Source: Pseudonocardia parietis (GTDB lineage Bacteria; Actinomycetota; Actinomycetes; Mycobacteriales; Pseudonocardiaceae). From it: DNA of 64,000 nt. Shown here one piece after another: positions 25,738-34,075 of this stretch. The notes below the pieces were generated by a model. The model saw only the letters and a program-made list of their open reading frames with translations, was not told where the DNA came from and did no database searches. Each line of letters starts with the position of its first letter. Within the stretch, counting starts at the first letter, position 1. The stretch spans positions 3,224,001 through 3,288,000 of the forward strand of contig NZ_JAGINU010000001.1 in assembly GCF_017876315.1 (NCBI RefSeq), given 5' to 3'. The translations under genes and the position numbers were made by a program.

Positions 25738-27726
25738 ATGGCAGACGAGCTGAGCGCAACCGCACCGTATGAGAAGCAGTACGAGACGGCGCAGACGCAC
25801 CTGCGTGCGTTGCACGAACCCGCGTTCGGCAGGCCCTCGGGCCTGCGTGAGGCACACGTGACCCGGGACGGCCTGCGCACCGTGGTGACCGCGGATGTCC
25901 TGGATGAGCTCGAGGGACTGCCGCGGACGGCGCTCTACACCGCCCAGGACGGTCGTTTCCGGCAGGTGTCGGCGCTGGGCGGTTCGGCCCGGTCGGGGCG
26001 GTTCTCACCGGACGGGCACACGCTGGCGTTCCTGGCCGACCGCGCCGAGAAGGGCGTGTTCCAACTCCACCTGCAGGTGGACGGCCGGCTGGGCGAGGCG
26101 GAGGCGGCGCCCGCGGTGCCCGGCACGGTCGAGTACCTGCACTGGTCGCCGGACGGCAGCAGAATCCTGCTGGGGGTCGCCGGTCTCGGCGCCGATCTTT
26201 CCGGCGGGCAGGGGTCGGGGGTCAACCGCAGGAAGGTCGACGATGCTCCGTCGTGGTTCCCCCGCATCGATGGTGAGGTCGTCCAGGAGGCCTGGCGCAG
26301 CCTGTGGACCTACACTCCCGGGACCGGGGTACTCGAACGCCTGTCCCCGGAGGGCCTGAACTGTTGGGAAGCGGGATGGTGCGGGCCCGACCGCGTTGCG
26401 GCCATCACCTCCGACGGTCCCACCGAGGATGACTGGTACAACGCCGACCTCAGCCTGATCGAGCCGGACGGCTCGGTACGGAAGCTGCTCAGCAGCGAGG
26501 TGCAGCTCGGCCTGCCGACCGGCTCGCCCGACGGCCGGTGGGTCTCGGTGGCCGAGGCGGTGTGCAGCGACCGCTGGCTGGTCGCCGGTGACCTGCTCCT
26601 GGTCGACCCCGGGTCCGGGGCGGTCCGGCGGATCGACACCCGCGGAACCGACGTGACCCGGCTCGAGTGGATCGACGACGCCCGGCTCGGCTACATCGGG
26701 CAGCGCCACCTCGACTCGGTCGCCGGCATCGTCCGGGTCGGCGACGGCAGCGTGACCGAGGTCCTCTCCATGCCGCACGCGTGCGGTGGCGCCACGTTCC
26801 ACCCCGACGGCGCCTTCACCGCCGACGGTCGCGTGTGCACGATCGAGGAGTCCTACGAGCTCCCGCAGCAGCTGGTCCTGATCGGCCCCGACGGCGACCA
26901 GGTCCTCGCCTCCATCGCCCATCCCGGCACCGACTACCTGCGCTCGGTGGCCGGGACCGCGGAGGCGATCACCTGGAACGCCCCCGACGGGACGGAGATC
27001 GAAGCCATCCTGTGCACGCCCGACGGTGAGGGGCCCTTCCCGCTGGTGGTGAACATCCACGGCGGTCCGATCTGGGCCTTCCGCAACACGTGGTCGATGA
27101 GGTCCGCGTGGGTCCCGCTGCTGGTCTCCCGCGGGTACGCGGTGCTCAACCCCAACCCCCGCGGCAGCTGCGGCCGAGGGCAGGGATTCGCGGGCCTGGT
27201 CGTGGGGGACATGGGCGGAGCGGACACCCACGACTACCTCTCCGGGATCGACGCGCTCGTCGAACGCGGCGTCGTCGACGAGGCCCGGGTCGGTCTGATC
27301 GGCGCGAGCTACGGGGGCTACATGTCGTCCTGGCTGGTCACCCAGGACCGACGGATCGCGGCCGCTGTGCCGATCGCCCCGGTGACCGACTGGTACAGCC
27401 AGGGCTTCACGAGCAACATCGCAGCGTGGGGCAACCGGTTCCTCGACGCCGATCCGGAACAGCATGGGACCCGGGCGCACACCCGCAGCCCGGTGCTGCA
27501 CGCCAGTAAGGCCCGTACACCGTGCCTCAACGTCGCCGGTGCACTCGACAACTGCACACCGCCGGGGCAGGCGCAGGAGTTCCACCAGGCGCTCCGCGCG
27601 CACGGGGTGCCCTCGGCGCTGGTGATCTACCCGCAGGAGGGGCACGGGGTGCGGTCCTACCCGGCGCAGATCGACTTCCTGGCCCGGATGCTGGACTGGT
27701 TCGAGCGCTACATGCCGGCGGACTAG
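25738..27726 (+). CDS. S9-family prolyl oligopeptidase-like peptidase
   Basis: A 662-aa serine peptidase of the acylaminoacyl-peptidase/dipeptidyl-peptidase branch. The N-terminal ~390 residues form a beta-propeller with repeated FSPDG/WSPDG/SPDG signatures (SGRFSPDGHTLAFLAD, LHWSPDGSRILLG). The alpha/beta hydrolase domain has the nucleophile in GASYGGYMSSW (Ser ~524), the acid in GALDNCTPP (~604) and the His in YPQEGHGVRSYP (~634). The length is normal. ATG 25738 has GAGAAGGGA just before it. No signal peptide is visible, so it should act on imported oligopeptides or N-acyl peptides in the cytosol. It lies 160 bases after the serine hydrolase gene on the same strand. Confidence 0.92.
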   Translation: MADELSATAPYEKQYETAQTHLRALHEPAFGRPSGLREAHVTRDGLRTVVTADVLDELEGLPRTALYTAQDGRFRQVSALGGSARSGRFSPDGHTLAFLADRAEKGVFQLHLQVDGRLGEAEAAPAVPGTVEYLHWSPDGSRILLGVAGLGADLSGGQGSGVNRRKVDDAPSWFPRIDGEVVQEAWRSLWTYTPGTGVLERLSPEGLNCWEAGWCGPDRVAAITSDGPTEDDWYNADLSLIEPDGSVRKLLSSEVQLGLPTGSPDGRWVSVAEAVCSDRWLVAGDLLLVDPGSGAVRRIDTRGTDVTRLEWIDDARLGYIGQRHLDSVAGIVRVGDGSVTEVLSMPHACGGATFHPDGAFTADGRVCTIEESYELPQQLVLIGPDGDQVLASIAHPGTDYLRSVAGTAEAITWNAPDGTEIEAILCTPDGEGPFPLVVNIHGGPIWAFRNTWSMRSAWVPLLVSRGYAVLNPNPRGSCGRGQGFAGLVVGDMGGADTHDYLSGIDALVERGVVDEARVGLIGASYGGYMSSWLVTQDRRIAAAVPIAPVTDWYSQGFTSNIAAWGNRFLDADPEQHGTRAHTRSPVLHASKARTPCLNVAGALDNCTPPGQAQEFHQALRAHGVPSALVIYPQEGHGVRSYPAQIDFLARMLDWFERYMPAD

Positions 27727-28099
27727 CGCGCCGAGCGTCTGCGGTGTCGACGGCGCCCTGGTCGAGATGGTCCTGCAGCTGTGGCGCGTCGACGATGAGG
27801 TTCCGTGTGAAGGGACGGTCCAGCTGCGGGCGGGACCGGGTGAGCGTCAGGGGCCCGGTCGGGGTCGGCCGGGTCCGGGGCGCGGAAGGCCTGCGCTGGT
27901 CGGCCGGATGCCGCCCGGCGGAAGGTGTACGTCGGTAAGTGCGTTCAAGATCATTGCCTGATCGTTTGGAGCAGGCCTGGAGCGCGAGCGAGGACGGGTC
28001 GAATCGGGCTGCGTTGGACTGCGTCGTACTGCACCAGCCGACCTGCGCAGACACGCATTTCCCCAGGTCAAGCAGTGCGCGGAACGATCCTGGGGTTAA
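27727..28099. other. Intergenic stretch at the right end of the island
   Basis: No gene is supported here. TGGAGCA and TGGAGCG occur near 27967-27982, echoing the repeat beside the left att site. At the end, 28090-28099 (CTGGGGTTAA) resembles the anticodon region of tRNA-Pro and continues at 29083 beyond the IS. Confidence 0.4.
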
Positions 28100-29079
28100 G
28101 AGCGTCCGGCAAATGAGGTCGCCGCGTGTCGTTGCAGGTAGAGGCACGGACCCAGAAGTGATCATGGGATTGCTGAAGTCCTGTGATCGCCTGGAGGGTC
28201 CGTGCCTCTGTTGCCAGCATCCCTGATCGAGCCGCTGTGGGTCGAGTTCGCTGACCTGATCGGGTCCGAACGACGGCCCGAGTTCTCCCCGACCCATCCG
28301 TGGGGCTGTCACCGCCGCCGGATCCCGGACCGGGTCGTGTTCGAACACGTGCTCGCCGCGCTGGTGCACGGCAGCGGCTACGAACGCCTCGCCTCACCGG
28401 GCTGCTCGGACCGCACCATCCGCCGCCGCCTTGACGACTGGGCCCGGGCCGGCGTCGGTCGAGAAACGCTGCGCCAGGCCCTGGCCGGCTACGACCAGAT
28501 GATCGGACTCGACCTCGATGACCTGTCCGTGGACGGGTCGATCACCAAGTCCCCGTGCGGCGGTGAGGTATCCGGGCGCAGCCCGGTTGACCGGGGCAAA
28601 CAGGGCACCAAACGCTCGGTGGCCGGCGACGGGAACGGGATCCCGCTGCACCTGGTCGCCGCCCGCGCCAATGATCACGACTCGCCGTTGCTCGAACCCA
28701 CCCTGGCCGGGGTTTGCGACATGATCGGTCCGTTGCCCGATCTGCCGGGCATGCATCTGGACCGGGGCTACGACTCGGCCAAGACTCGCGACCTGCTCGA
28801 GGTCCTCGGCTATGACGCCCACATCGCGCTCAAGGGCGAACCCGCCCCGATCCAGGCTGGGCGGCGGTGGCCGGTCGAGCGCTTGCACGCGTGGATGAAC
28901 GGGTTCGGCAAGCTGCGCCGGTTCACCGACAAGCGCCGCGACATCGCCGAGTTCTACCTCAACCTCGCCGCCGCGTTGACCGTGATCCGCCGCCTGATCA
29001 ACCGCGCACGCGTGCTCTACCGCTGGCCCACCCGGCCGACCACCCGCCGACTCCGCTGAACATCATTTGCCGGACGCTC
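28100..29079 (+). mobile_element. IS5-family insertion sequence, 980 bp, inside the attR copy
   Basis: The ends carry inverted repeats that start GAGCGTCCGGCAAATGA on the left, with the exact complement ending at 29079 on the right. A 3-bp TAA target duplication lies at 28097-28099 and 29080-29082, in line with the TNA duplications of part of the IS5 family. One transposase gene fills the element, and it looks intact. Its insertion split the second tRNA-Pro-like sequence. Confidence 0.88.
28202..29059 (+). CDS. IS5-family DDE transposase
   Basis: A 285-aa transposase. The N-terminal domain includes HGSGYERLASPGCSDRTIRRR. The catalytic triad is readable as Asp in DLSVDGSITKS (~111), Asp in HLDRGYDS (~186) and Glu in WPVERLHAW (~225), the last followed by the family RFTDKRRDIAEFYLNLA helix. 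The GTG start at 28202 is 100 bases inside the element. No frameshift or stop is seen, so the element may be mobile. Confidence 0.93.
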   Translation: MPLLPASLIEPLWVEFADLIGSERRPEFSPTHPWGCHRRRIPDRVVFEHVLAALVHGSGYERLASPGCSDRTIRRRLDDWARAGVGRETLRQALAGYDQMIGLDLDDLSVDGSITKSPCGGEVSGRSPVDRGKQGTKRSVAGDGNGIPLHLVAARANDHDSPLLEPTLAGVCDMIGPLPDLPGMHLDRGYDSAKTRDLLEVLGYDAHIALKGEPAPIQAGRRWPVERLHAWMNGFGKLRRFTDKRRDIAEFYLNLAAALTVIRRLINRARVLYRWPTRPTTRRLR

Positions 29080-29083
29080 TAAT

Positions 29084-29115
29084 GGGGTCGCAGGTTCAAA
29101 TCCTGTCGTCCCGAC
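29084..29115 (+). repeat. Direct repeat copy 2 (attR-like, partial tRNA-Pro)
   Basis: These 32 bases are identical to 7868-7899. With the IS5 element and one target copy removed, similarity extends leftward for another 12 bases with three mismatches (28090-28099 joined to 29083 onward). It is a tRNA 3' fragment without acceptor 5' strand or D arm, so it is not a functional tRNA. Confidence 0.85.
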
Positions 29116-29268
29116 AGGTCGGAAGAGAGCGGTTCCTCAGGACGGAGGGGTCGCCCTTTTTGCTGTCTACCTGCGGGGCAGTCCATGATCAGGCCCGGCT
29201 CCACCGCCGTCACGACTCGGATCCGCGCACGGCGGCGAACCGTTGCTCGGCGTCGTCGATCTGGCCGA

Positions 29269-29937
29269 TCAGAGCCCGGCGAGCGGGGTTTCGGGGTCGA
29301 TCACGATCGAGCGGCTCCGGAAGGCCGCGTCGAGCATCGCCCACACCCAACGGGCGAGTTCTGCTGCGAGTTCGTCGAGCGGCAGCGGGTCGGCCGACTC
29401 CAGCCAGCGGCCGGTGGCGGCGTCGACCAGCCCGACCGCACCGGCGGCCAGCGGCTCGGCGACGGCGGCCGGCAACCCGCCGCCGGGGATGTCCTCGCCG
29501 AGCAGCCCGACCATCCGATCGGCGATGGTCTGGCGGACGTCGGTCACGGCGGTGGTCATCCGGGAGGCCCGCAGGATGTAGCGGTAGAGGTCGGTGTGGT
29601 CGGCCAGCCACTGCACGTGCGCGGCCACGGCGGCGGTGAGCATCTCCCGCGGCGTGCCGCGCGGGTTCCACACCGGGGCGAGCGCCGCGACGTAGCTCGT
29701 CAGTGCGCGCTCGACGATCGCGCTCTGCAAGTCGTCGATGCCGTCGAAGTGCCGGTAGAGGGCGGGGCGCGGTACGCCGGCCTCGGCGGCGATCTGCTCG
29801 GTGCTCGCCTCCGGACCGTGCACGGCGATCGCGCCCATGGCGGCCTCGACCACCTCCGCCCGCCGTGCGGCCCGCTGCCCGGCCCAGCGCCGCGCGCGCC
29901 CGTCGGTCGCGGCGGCGCCAGGTCCGGTGCTGTTCAC
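29269..29937 (-). CDS. TetR-family transcriptional regulator
   Basis: A 222-aa TetR repressor. Its DNA-binding domain runs GPEASTEQIAAEAGVPRPAL, then YRHFDGIDDLQSAIV, and the ligand domain includes YRYILRASRMTTAVTDVRQT. GTG 29937 was preferred because GGAGG lies nine bases upstream; an ATG at 29946 in frame would leave that site only two bases away. It is divergent from the ferritin-like hydrolase gene with a double palindrome between them, which is the classical arrangement for repression of both. Confidence 0.9.
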   Translation of the reverse strand: MNSTGPGAAATDGRARRWAGQRAARRAEVVEAAMGAIAVHGPEASTEQIAAEAGVPRPALYRHFDGIDDLQSAIVERALTSYVAALAPVWNPRGTPREMLTAAVAAHVQWLADHTDLYRYILRASRMTTAVTDVRQTIADRMVGLLGEDIPGGGLPAAVAEPLAAGAVGLVDAATGRWLESADPLPLDELAAELARWVWAMLDAAFRSRSIVIDPETPLAGL

Positions 29938-29999
29938 GTCCCCCATCCTCCCCGGCGGGTTGACACCACGCGCCACCGCGGCCCAAGCTCACCAACTAG

Positions 30000-30034
30000 G
30001 CGATACAGCCTGTATGGGATACAGCCTGTATCGC
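30000..30034. promoter_or_regulatory. Tandem TetR operator (two 13-bp palindromes)
   Basis: ATACAGCCTGTAT occurs at 30003-30015 and again at 30019-30031, separated by GGG and flanked by GCG and CGC. Each copy is itself a palindrome, so the block is both a direct and an inverted repeat with 16-bp spacing. It lies between the divergent tetR and the hydrolase gene. Confidence 0.85.
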
Positions 30035-30080
30035 ATGCGTGCCCAGATCCCACGTCGACGACGACCGAGAGGACTCGACC

Positions 30081-30971
30081 GTGACCGACACCGCACCCCG
30101 CCCCCGCCGCCTGCAGGGCGCCGACGTGGGCATTCCGCCCCGCCAGCTGGACTTCCGGTTGCCTGACGAGCTCGCGCCGTGGGCGTACTCCGAGAACGCG
30201 ACCGCCACGCTGTTCCTGGCCATGCTCTCGGCGATCTTCCCGCCGGGGGAGGACTTCTTCGTGCGCTCGGTCGTGGCCTTCCGCGACCGGGTCACCGATG
30301 AGGAACTGCGCGCCCGGGTCGCCGGCTTCACCGCGCAGGAGGTGATCCACAGCCGCGAGCACGACCGGCTCAACGCGGCGTTCCGTGATCGCGGGTTCCC
30401 GGTCGGCGTGCCGGAGAAGGCAGTGGCGACCGCGCTGAAGGTCCTGGGGCGCACCTCGCCGCGCCAGCAGCTGGCCTGCACTGCGCTGATGGAGCACTTC
30501 ACCGCGGTGTTGGCAGAGGACATCCTGAGCACCGACGAGTTCCAGAAGCGCGTGCACGGCGACATCTGCGAGCTGTGGCTCTGGCACGCCCTGGAGGAAC
30601 TCGAGCACAAGTCGGTCACCTACGAGGTGTACGAGGTGATCGGCACCGACCAGAAGGAACGGGACCGGTCGGTGCCCCTCGTGCTCGGCACCGTCGGCGT
30701 CGCCGCCGTGTTCGGCTGGGCCTACCTGCTCGTGCAGCAGGGCGTCTGGCGTCGTCCGCGCGACCTGCGCGAGGGATGGCGGCTGATGTTCGGGCCCGGC
30801 CAGTTCATGCGACGCGTGCTGGCCCGGATGCCGGTGTTCAACCACCCGCGCTTCCACCCGGACCGGCACGACACCCGCGCGTTGGAGCAGCGGTGGCGGG
30901 AAACTCTCTTCGGCGCGCAGGGCACACTCACCGAACACCTGCGCCGCCCTGCCGGGAAACGGACCGTCTGA
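30081..30971 (+). CDS. Predicted metal-dependent hydrolase (PF10118 type, ferritin-like)
   Basis: The 296-aa product matches the metal-dependent hydrolase family found in mycobacteria and relatives. Three conserved helices with potential di-metal ligands can be read: FTAQEVIHSREH, TALMEHFTAVLAE and LWHALEELEHKSV (EExxH). One hydrophobic segment (VLGTVGVAAVFGWAYLLVQQG) may anchor it to the membrane. GTG 30081 has GAGAGGAC upstream. The activity is not established; fatty-acid or sterol related roles are only guesses. Control by the divergent TetR through the double palindrome is likely. Confidence 0.82.
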   Translation: MTDTAPRPRRLQGADVGIPPRQLDFRLPDELAPWAYSENATATLFLAMLSAIFPPGEDFFVRSVVAFRDRVTDEELRARVAGFTAQEVIHSREHDRLNAAFRDRGFPVGVPEKAVATALKVLGRTSPRQQLACTALMEHFTAVLAEDILSTDEFQKRVHGDICELWLWHALEELEHKSVTYEVYEVIGTDQKERDRSVPLVLGTVGVAAVFGWAYLLVQQGVWRRPRDLREGWRLMFGPGQFMRRVLARMPVFNHPRFHPDRHDTRALEQRWRETLFGAQGTLTEHLRRPAGKRTV

Positions 30972-31092
30972 CGGGGTCCGTCTCCTGCCTGGATCATGTT
31001 CGAGTCCATAGGACGGGGCCGGCGAGGCCGTGGCCGCGGACGCGGTATAGGCGAACAGGGCCGTGACCCCGGCGTGCCCGGCTCGTTGATCA

Positions 31093-31108
31093 CGTCACCG
31101 CGGTGACG
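31093..31108. promoter_or_regulatory. Perfect 16-bp palindrome CGTCACCG-CGGTGACG
   Basis: The two 8-base halves are exact complements. The site lies 24 bases before ATG 31133 of the secreted-protein gene, where an operator or leader element would act. High GC makes chance more likely than for the other palindromes. Confidence 0.45.
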
Positions 31109-31132
31109 GAGCCCGGGGCGGAGGGAGACACG

Positions 31133-31846
31133 ATGCGCAGTCGTCGTAGGCGGGTTCTCACTGTGGCCGCGGCGGCTCTCGCCGTCACCGTCCTGTACCC
31201 GGTGCCGGCCATCGCCGCGCCGGGCGACCTGTTCGGTCCGTCCGGCACCACCGTCGTGACGCCGGAGCGGATGAACCAGTTCGCCGGGAGCTTCGACACC
31301 GGCCGCGGCAGCAGGGAGTTCACCGACCGGCTCGGCGCCCCGGCCGACGGCGGAACGGGGGCTTTGGAACTGCGCACCCCCGGCGACGACGACAAGGTCC
31401 AGTTCGTCACCGGCGAGCTCGCCGGCTCGCTGGAGCGGTTCCGAGACAGCAGCTACCACGCCCTGCGCGACCCGGCGTCCGAGGCGGGCGCGTTCCCGTC
31501 GTTCCAGATCGCGATCGACGCCAACGGCGGCGAGCTGGAACCGCGCGACCTGCACCTGCTGACCTTCGTCCCGCCGGAGGGGCCGGCCGGTGTCTGGACC
31601 CGCTACGACCTCGGCTCCGCCCGGTGGTGCACGACCCAGCAGATCGGACGGGTGGACCCCTACCGCGAGTGCCGCGACGGTGGGGCCCGCCGCTCCCTCG
31701 ACGAGATCGCGGACGCTCACCCGGGCGTCTCGGTCTACGCGGCCGGGGTCAACCAGGGCGCCGGCAACGCGAGCCTGGTCGGCGCGGTCGACCTGATCCG
31801 GGTGGGGGACCGGACCTACGACTTCGAGCCATCCACCACGCCCTGA
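31133..31846 (+). CDS. Secreted protein of unknown function
   Basis: The 237-aa product begins with a signal peptide (MRSRRRR, then VLTVAAAALAVTVLYPVPAIA) and a likely AxA cleavage site before APGDLF. The mature chain has no further helices. It reads like a compact globular domain (LELRTPGDDDKVQFVTGELA, a Tyr/Trp-rich TRYDLGSARWC, and a closing LVGAVDLIRVGDRTYDFEP). That pattern resembles carbohydrate-binding or jelly-roll domains, but I cannot name a family. The two cysteines (WCTTQQ and RECRDG) are close enough to pair. ATG 31133 was chosen for the GGAGGGAGA ahead of it and for the signal peptide. Confidence 0.7.
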   Translation: MRSRRRRVLTVAAAALAVTVLYPVPAIAAPGDLFGPSGTTVVTPERMNQFAGSFDTGRGSREFTDRLGAPADGGTGALELRTPGDDDKVQFVTGELAGSLERFRDSSYHALRDPASEAGAFPSFQIAIDANGGELEPRDLHLLTFVPPEGPAGVWTRYDLGSARWCTTQQIGRVDPYRECRDGGARRSLDEIADAHPGVSVYAAGVNQGAGNASLVGAVDLIRVGDRTYDFEPSTTP

Positions 31847-31945
31847 CCTGCGGCGCCGGCCGGCAGCCGAGCCCGAGGTGGCGGTGACCCGGTCGTGGCG
31901 ACCTCGACGTGGAGGATTGGATGACCTGAGCCAGAGCCGATGTTC

Positions 31946-32560
31946 TTACAGTCCCCTCTGCCCGGTGTGTTCGGTGGCCGGCGCAAACGTAGCCAGCAGG
32001 GTGGTGACCAGCAGGTCGCCGGCGTCCTGGGCGTCGAGCCTGCCTGCGGCGATCTCGTCGGCCGCGGCGTGCATGATGCTGTAGAAGGTGGCCACCATCC
32101 AGGTGTCGGGCAGGTCGGTGCGGAACACCCGTTCGGCGCGTCCGCGCTCGAGGAGCTCGTGTACCCGGCGCATGGGCCCGTCGTGCAGCTCGCGGACACG
32201 CTCGTCCGGAAGCGCGCGTTGCGCGGCGAGGAGCAAGGTCCGGAACCGGTTCACGATCCGCCAGCTGGAGCTGATCAGTCGCGCGAGGGCGTCGCGCGGA
32301 TCGCCGTCGAGGTCGACGGCGTCGAGGGTCTGATCGGCCTCGACGAGCACGCGGGCGAATGTGGCGTCGACGAGCTCGGCGCGGGACCCGAAGTGCCCGT
32401 AGAGCGTGACACGGCCGACACCGGCCGCCTTGGCGATCTCGCCGATGCTCACGTCCGGATTACTGCTCAGGCAGGCCTGTGCGGCGTCGAGGATCGCGGT
32501 GATGTTGCGCCGGGCATCGGCGCGGCGTTCCTGGCCGACTGTGCTGGATGTTGCGTGCAT
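31946..32560 (-). CDS. TetR-family transcriptional regulator
   Basis: A 204-aa TetR protein with the helix-turn-helix in DVSIGEIAKAAGVGRVTLYG and HFGSRAELVDATFARVL. The ligand domain is of the common actinobacterial MFS-associated type. ATG 32560 follows GGAGAG; the GTG just before it is also possible. It is divergent from the MFS gene at 32660 with inverted repeats between, so it probably represses the three-gene operon and itself. Confidence 0.9.
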   Translation of the reverse strand: MHATSSTVGQERRADARRNITAILDAAQACLSSNPDVSIGEIAKAAGVGRVTLYGHFGSRAELVDATFARVLVEADQTLDAVDLDGDPRDALARLISSSWRIVNRFRTLLLAAQRALPDERVRELHDGPMRRVHELLERGRAERVFRTDLPDTWMVATFYSIMHAAADEIAAGRLDAQDAGDLLVTTLLATFAPATEHTGQRGL

Positions 32561-32602
32561 CACACTCTCCGTACTTGTTGAACACCACTGTACGGGTTAG
32601 CT

Positions 32603-32643
32603 TCGGGAACTAACTCGAACACATCTGTTCAGGTTAGTCCCGA
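32603..32643. promoter_or_regulatory. Large inverted repeat, likely TetR operator before the MFS operon
   Basis: The left arm TCGGGAACTAACTCGAAC and right arm GTTCAGGTTAGTCCCGA are complementary except for one gap and two bases, with six bases between. A third GGTTAG lies at 32595-32600. The block is 16 bases before the MFS start and 42 from tetR. Confidence 0.72.
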
Positions 32644-32659
32644 CCGTCTGGAGCCCGCG

Positions 32660-34075
32660 ATGCACGCACCCACTCCTGCGATCCAGGAGGCCGCCGCTCA
32701 CCAGCGCCGATGGCGCGCGCTGGCGCTCCTGAGCATCGCGCAGTTCATGCTCGTCCTCGACGTCACCGTGGTCGCGGTCGCGCTTCCCGACATCGGCACC
32801 GACCTCGATCTCGGGAGAGAGTCGCTGACCTGGGTCGTGAGCGCCTACACGCTGTTGTTCGGCGGCCTGATGCTCGTCGGTGGCCGCGCCGCCGACCTGT
32901 TCGGCGCCCGGCGGGTCGCAATGACCGGCTTGGCGCTGTTCACGGCCGCGTCCGCGGTCGCGGGGCTGGCCGGCACCGGGGAGGTGCTCATCGCCGGGCG
33001 GGTCGGGCAGGGCATCGGCGCTGCCCTGCTCTCGCCGGCCGCCCTCTCCCTGGTCACCACCGTGTTCCGCGGTGCGGAGCGGGGCCGGGCGCTGGCGGTG
33101 TGGAGCAGCCTCGGTGGCGCGGGTGCTGCGGTCGGCGTGCTGCTCGGCGGGGCGCTCACCGCGGGCCCCGGCTGGCAGGCCGCCTTCTATCTCAACGTGC
33201 CGGTCGGGCTGGCCCTGCTCGCGGCGCTCCCGTCGGTGGTCGACCGGAGCAGCCCGCACGGACGGCCCCGGCTCGACGTCCCCGGCGCGCTGCTGGTCAC
33301 TGCCGCGACCGCGGCGCTGATCTACGGCCTGATCCACGTGGGCGATGCCGGTTGGTCCGCGCCCGGCACGTGGGGTCCGATCGTGACCGCGGCCGTGCTC
33401 TACGCCGGGTTTCTCGTCGTCGAGGGCACGGTGCGTGCACCGCTGATGGATCTGCGGATACTCACTCGGCGCGCGGTACTGGCCGGAGTGTTGCTCATCC
33501 TCGTCGCCACCGGGGTGCTCATCGCCGGATTCTTCCTCGCCTCGTTCACCCTGCAGTACCTGTACGGGTACGACGCGCTGGTCACCGGCCTGCTGTTCCT
33601 GCCGATCGCGGTGGCCACGCTCGTCGGCTCCGGCGTGGCAGGTCACGCCCTGCCGCGCGTCGGGCCCCGCCGCGTCGTCGTGCCCGCCCTCGGTGTCGCC
33701 GCGGCGGGCAGCGCCGCCGTGGTGTTGTGGCAGGGTCCCGTCGCGCTCGTCGGCGGGCTCGCGGTGGCCGCGCTCGGTGTCGGTGCCACGTTCGTCACTG
33801 CATTCACCATCGCCACCGCGCATGTCGATCAGCACGACGCCGGGATCACCTCCGGCATCGTCAACACCTTCCACGAGTTCGGCGGGAGCCTCGGCGTCGC
33901 CGCCGTCTCCAGCGTCGCGGCCGCAGGTATCACGGCCGCCCAGCCCGTTCCCGGCGACTTCGTGGTCGGCTTCGCGCTCAGCGCCGTCGCCGCCGGCGTC
34001 ACCGCGGTGATGGCCGCGCTGCTCGTGCCGGCCGGGAAATCCGTCGCTGCTGCCGCGCACGGGCACGGGCACTGA
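32660..34075 (+). CDS. MFS drug/metabolite exporter (DHA2, EmrB/QacA type)
   Basis: A 471-aa transporter with about 14 hydrophobic helices. The DHA2 helix-1 motif LDVTVVAVALPDIG, motif A GGRAADLFGARR and the motif C-like GRVGQGIGAALLSPAALSLV are all present. The family exports drugs, dyes or metabolites by proton antiport. The stop overlaps the next ATG by one base (TGATG), so it is coupled to the reductase-like gene. The C-terminus is His-rich (GHGHGH), with unknown meaning. Repression by the divergent TetR is likely. Confidence 0.93.
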   Translation: MHAPTPAIQEAAAHQRRWRALALLSIAQFMLVLDVTVVAVALPDIGTDLDLGRESLTWVVSAYTLLFGGLMLVGGRAADLFGARRVAMTGLALFTAASAVAGLAGTGEVLIAGRVGQGIGAALLSPAALSLVTTVFRGAERGRALAVWSSLGGAGAAVGVLLGGALTAGPGWQAAFYLNVPVGLALLAALPSVVDRSSPHGRPRLDVPGALLVTAATAALIYGLIHVGDAGWSAPGTWGPIVTAAVLYAGFLVVEGTVRAPLMDLRILTRRAVLAGVLLILVATGVLIAGFFLASFTLQYLYGYDALVTGLLFLPIAVATLVGSGVAGHALPRVGPRRVVVPALGVAAAGSAAVVLWQGPVALVGGLAVAALGVGATFVTAFTIATAHVDQHDAGITSGIVNTFHEFGGSLGVAAVSSVAAAGITAAQPVPGDFVVGFALSAVAAGVTAVMAALLVPAGKSVAAAAHGHGH

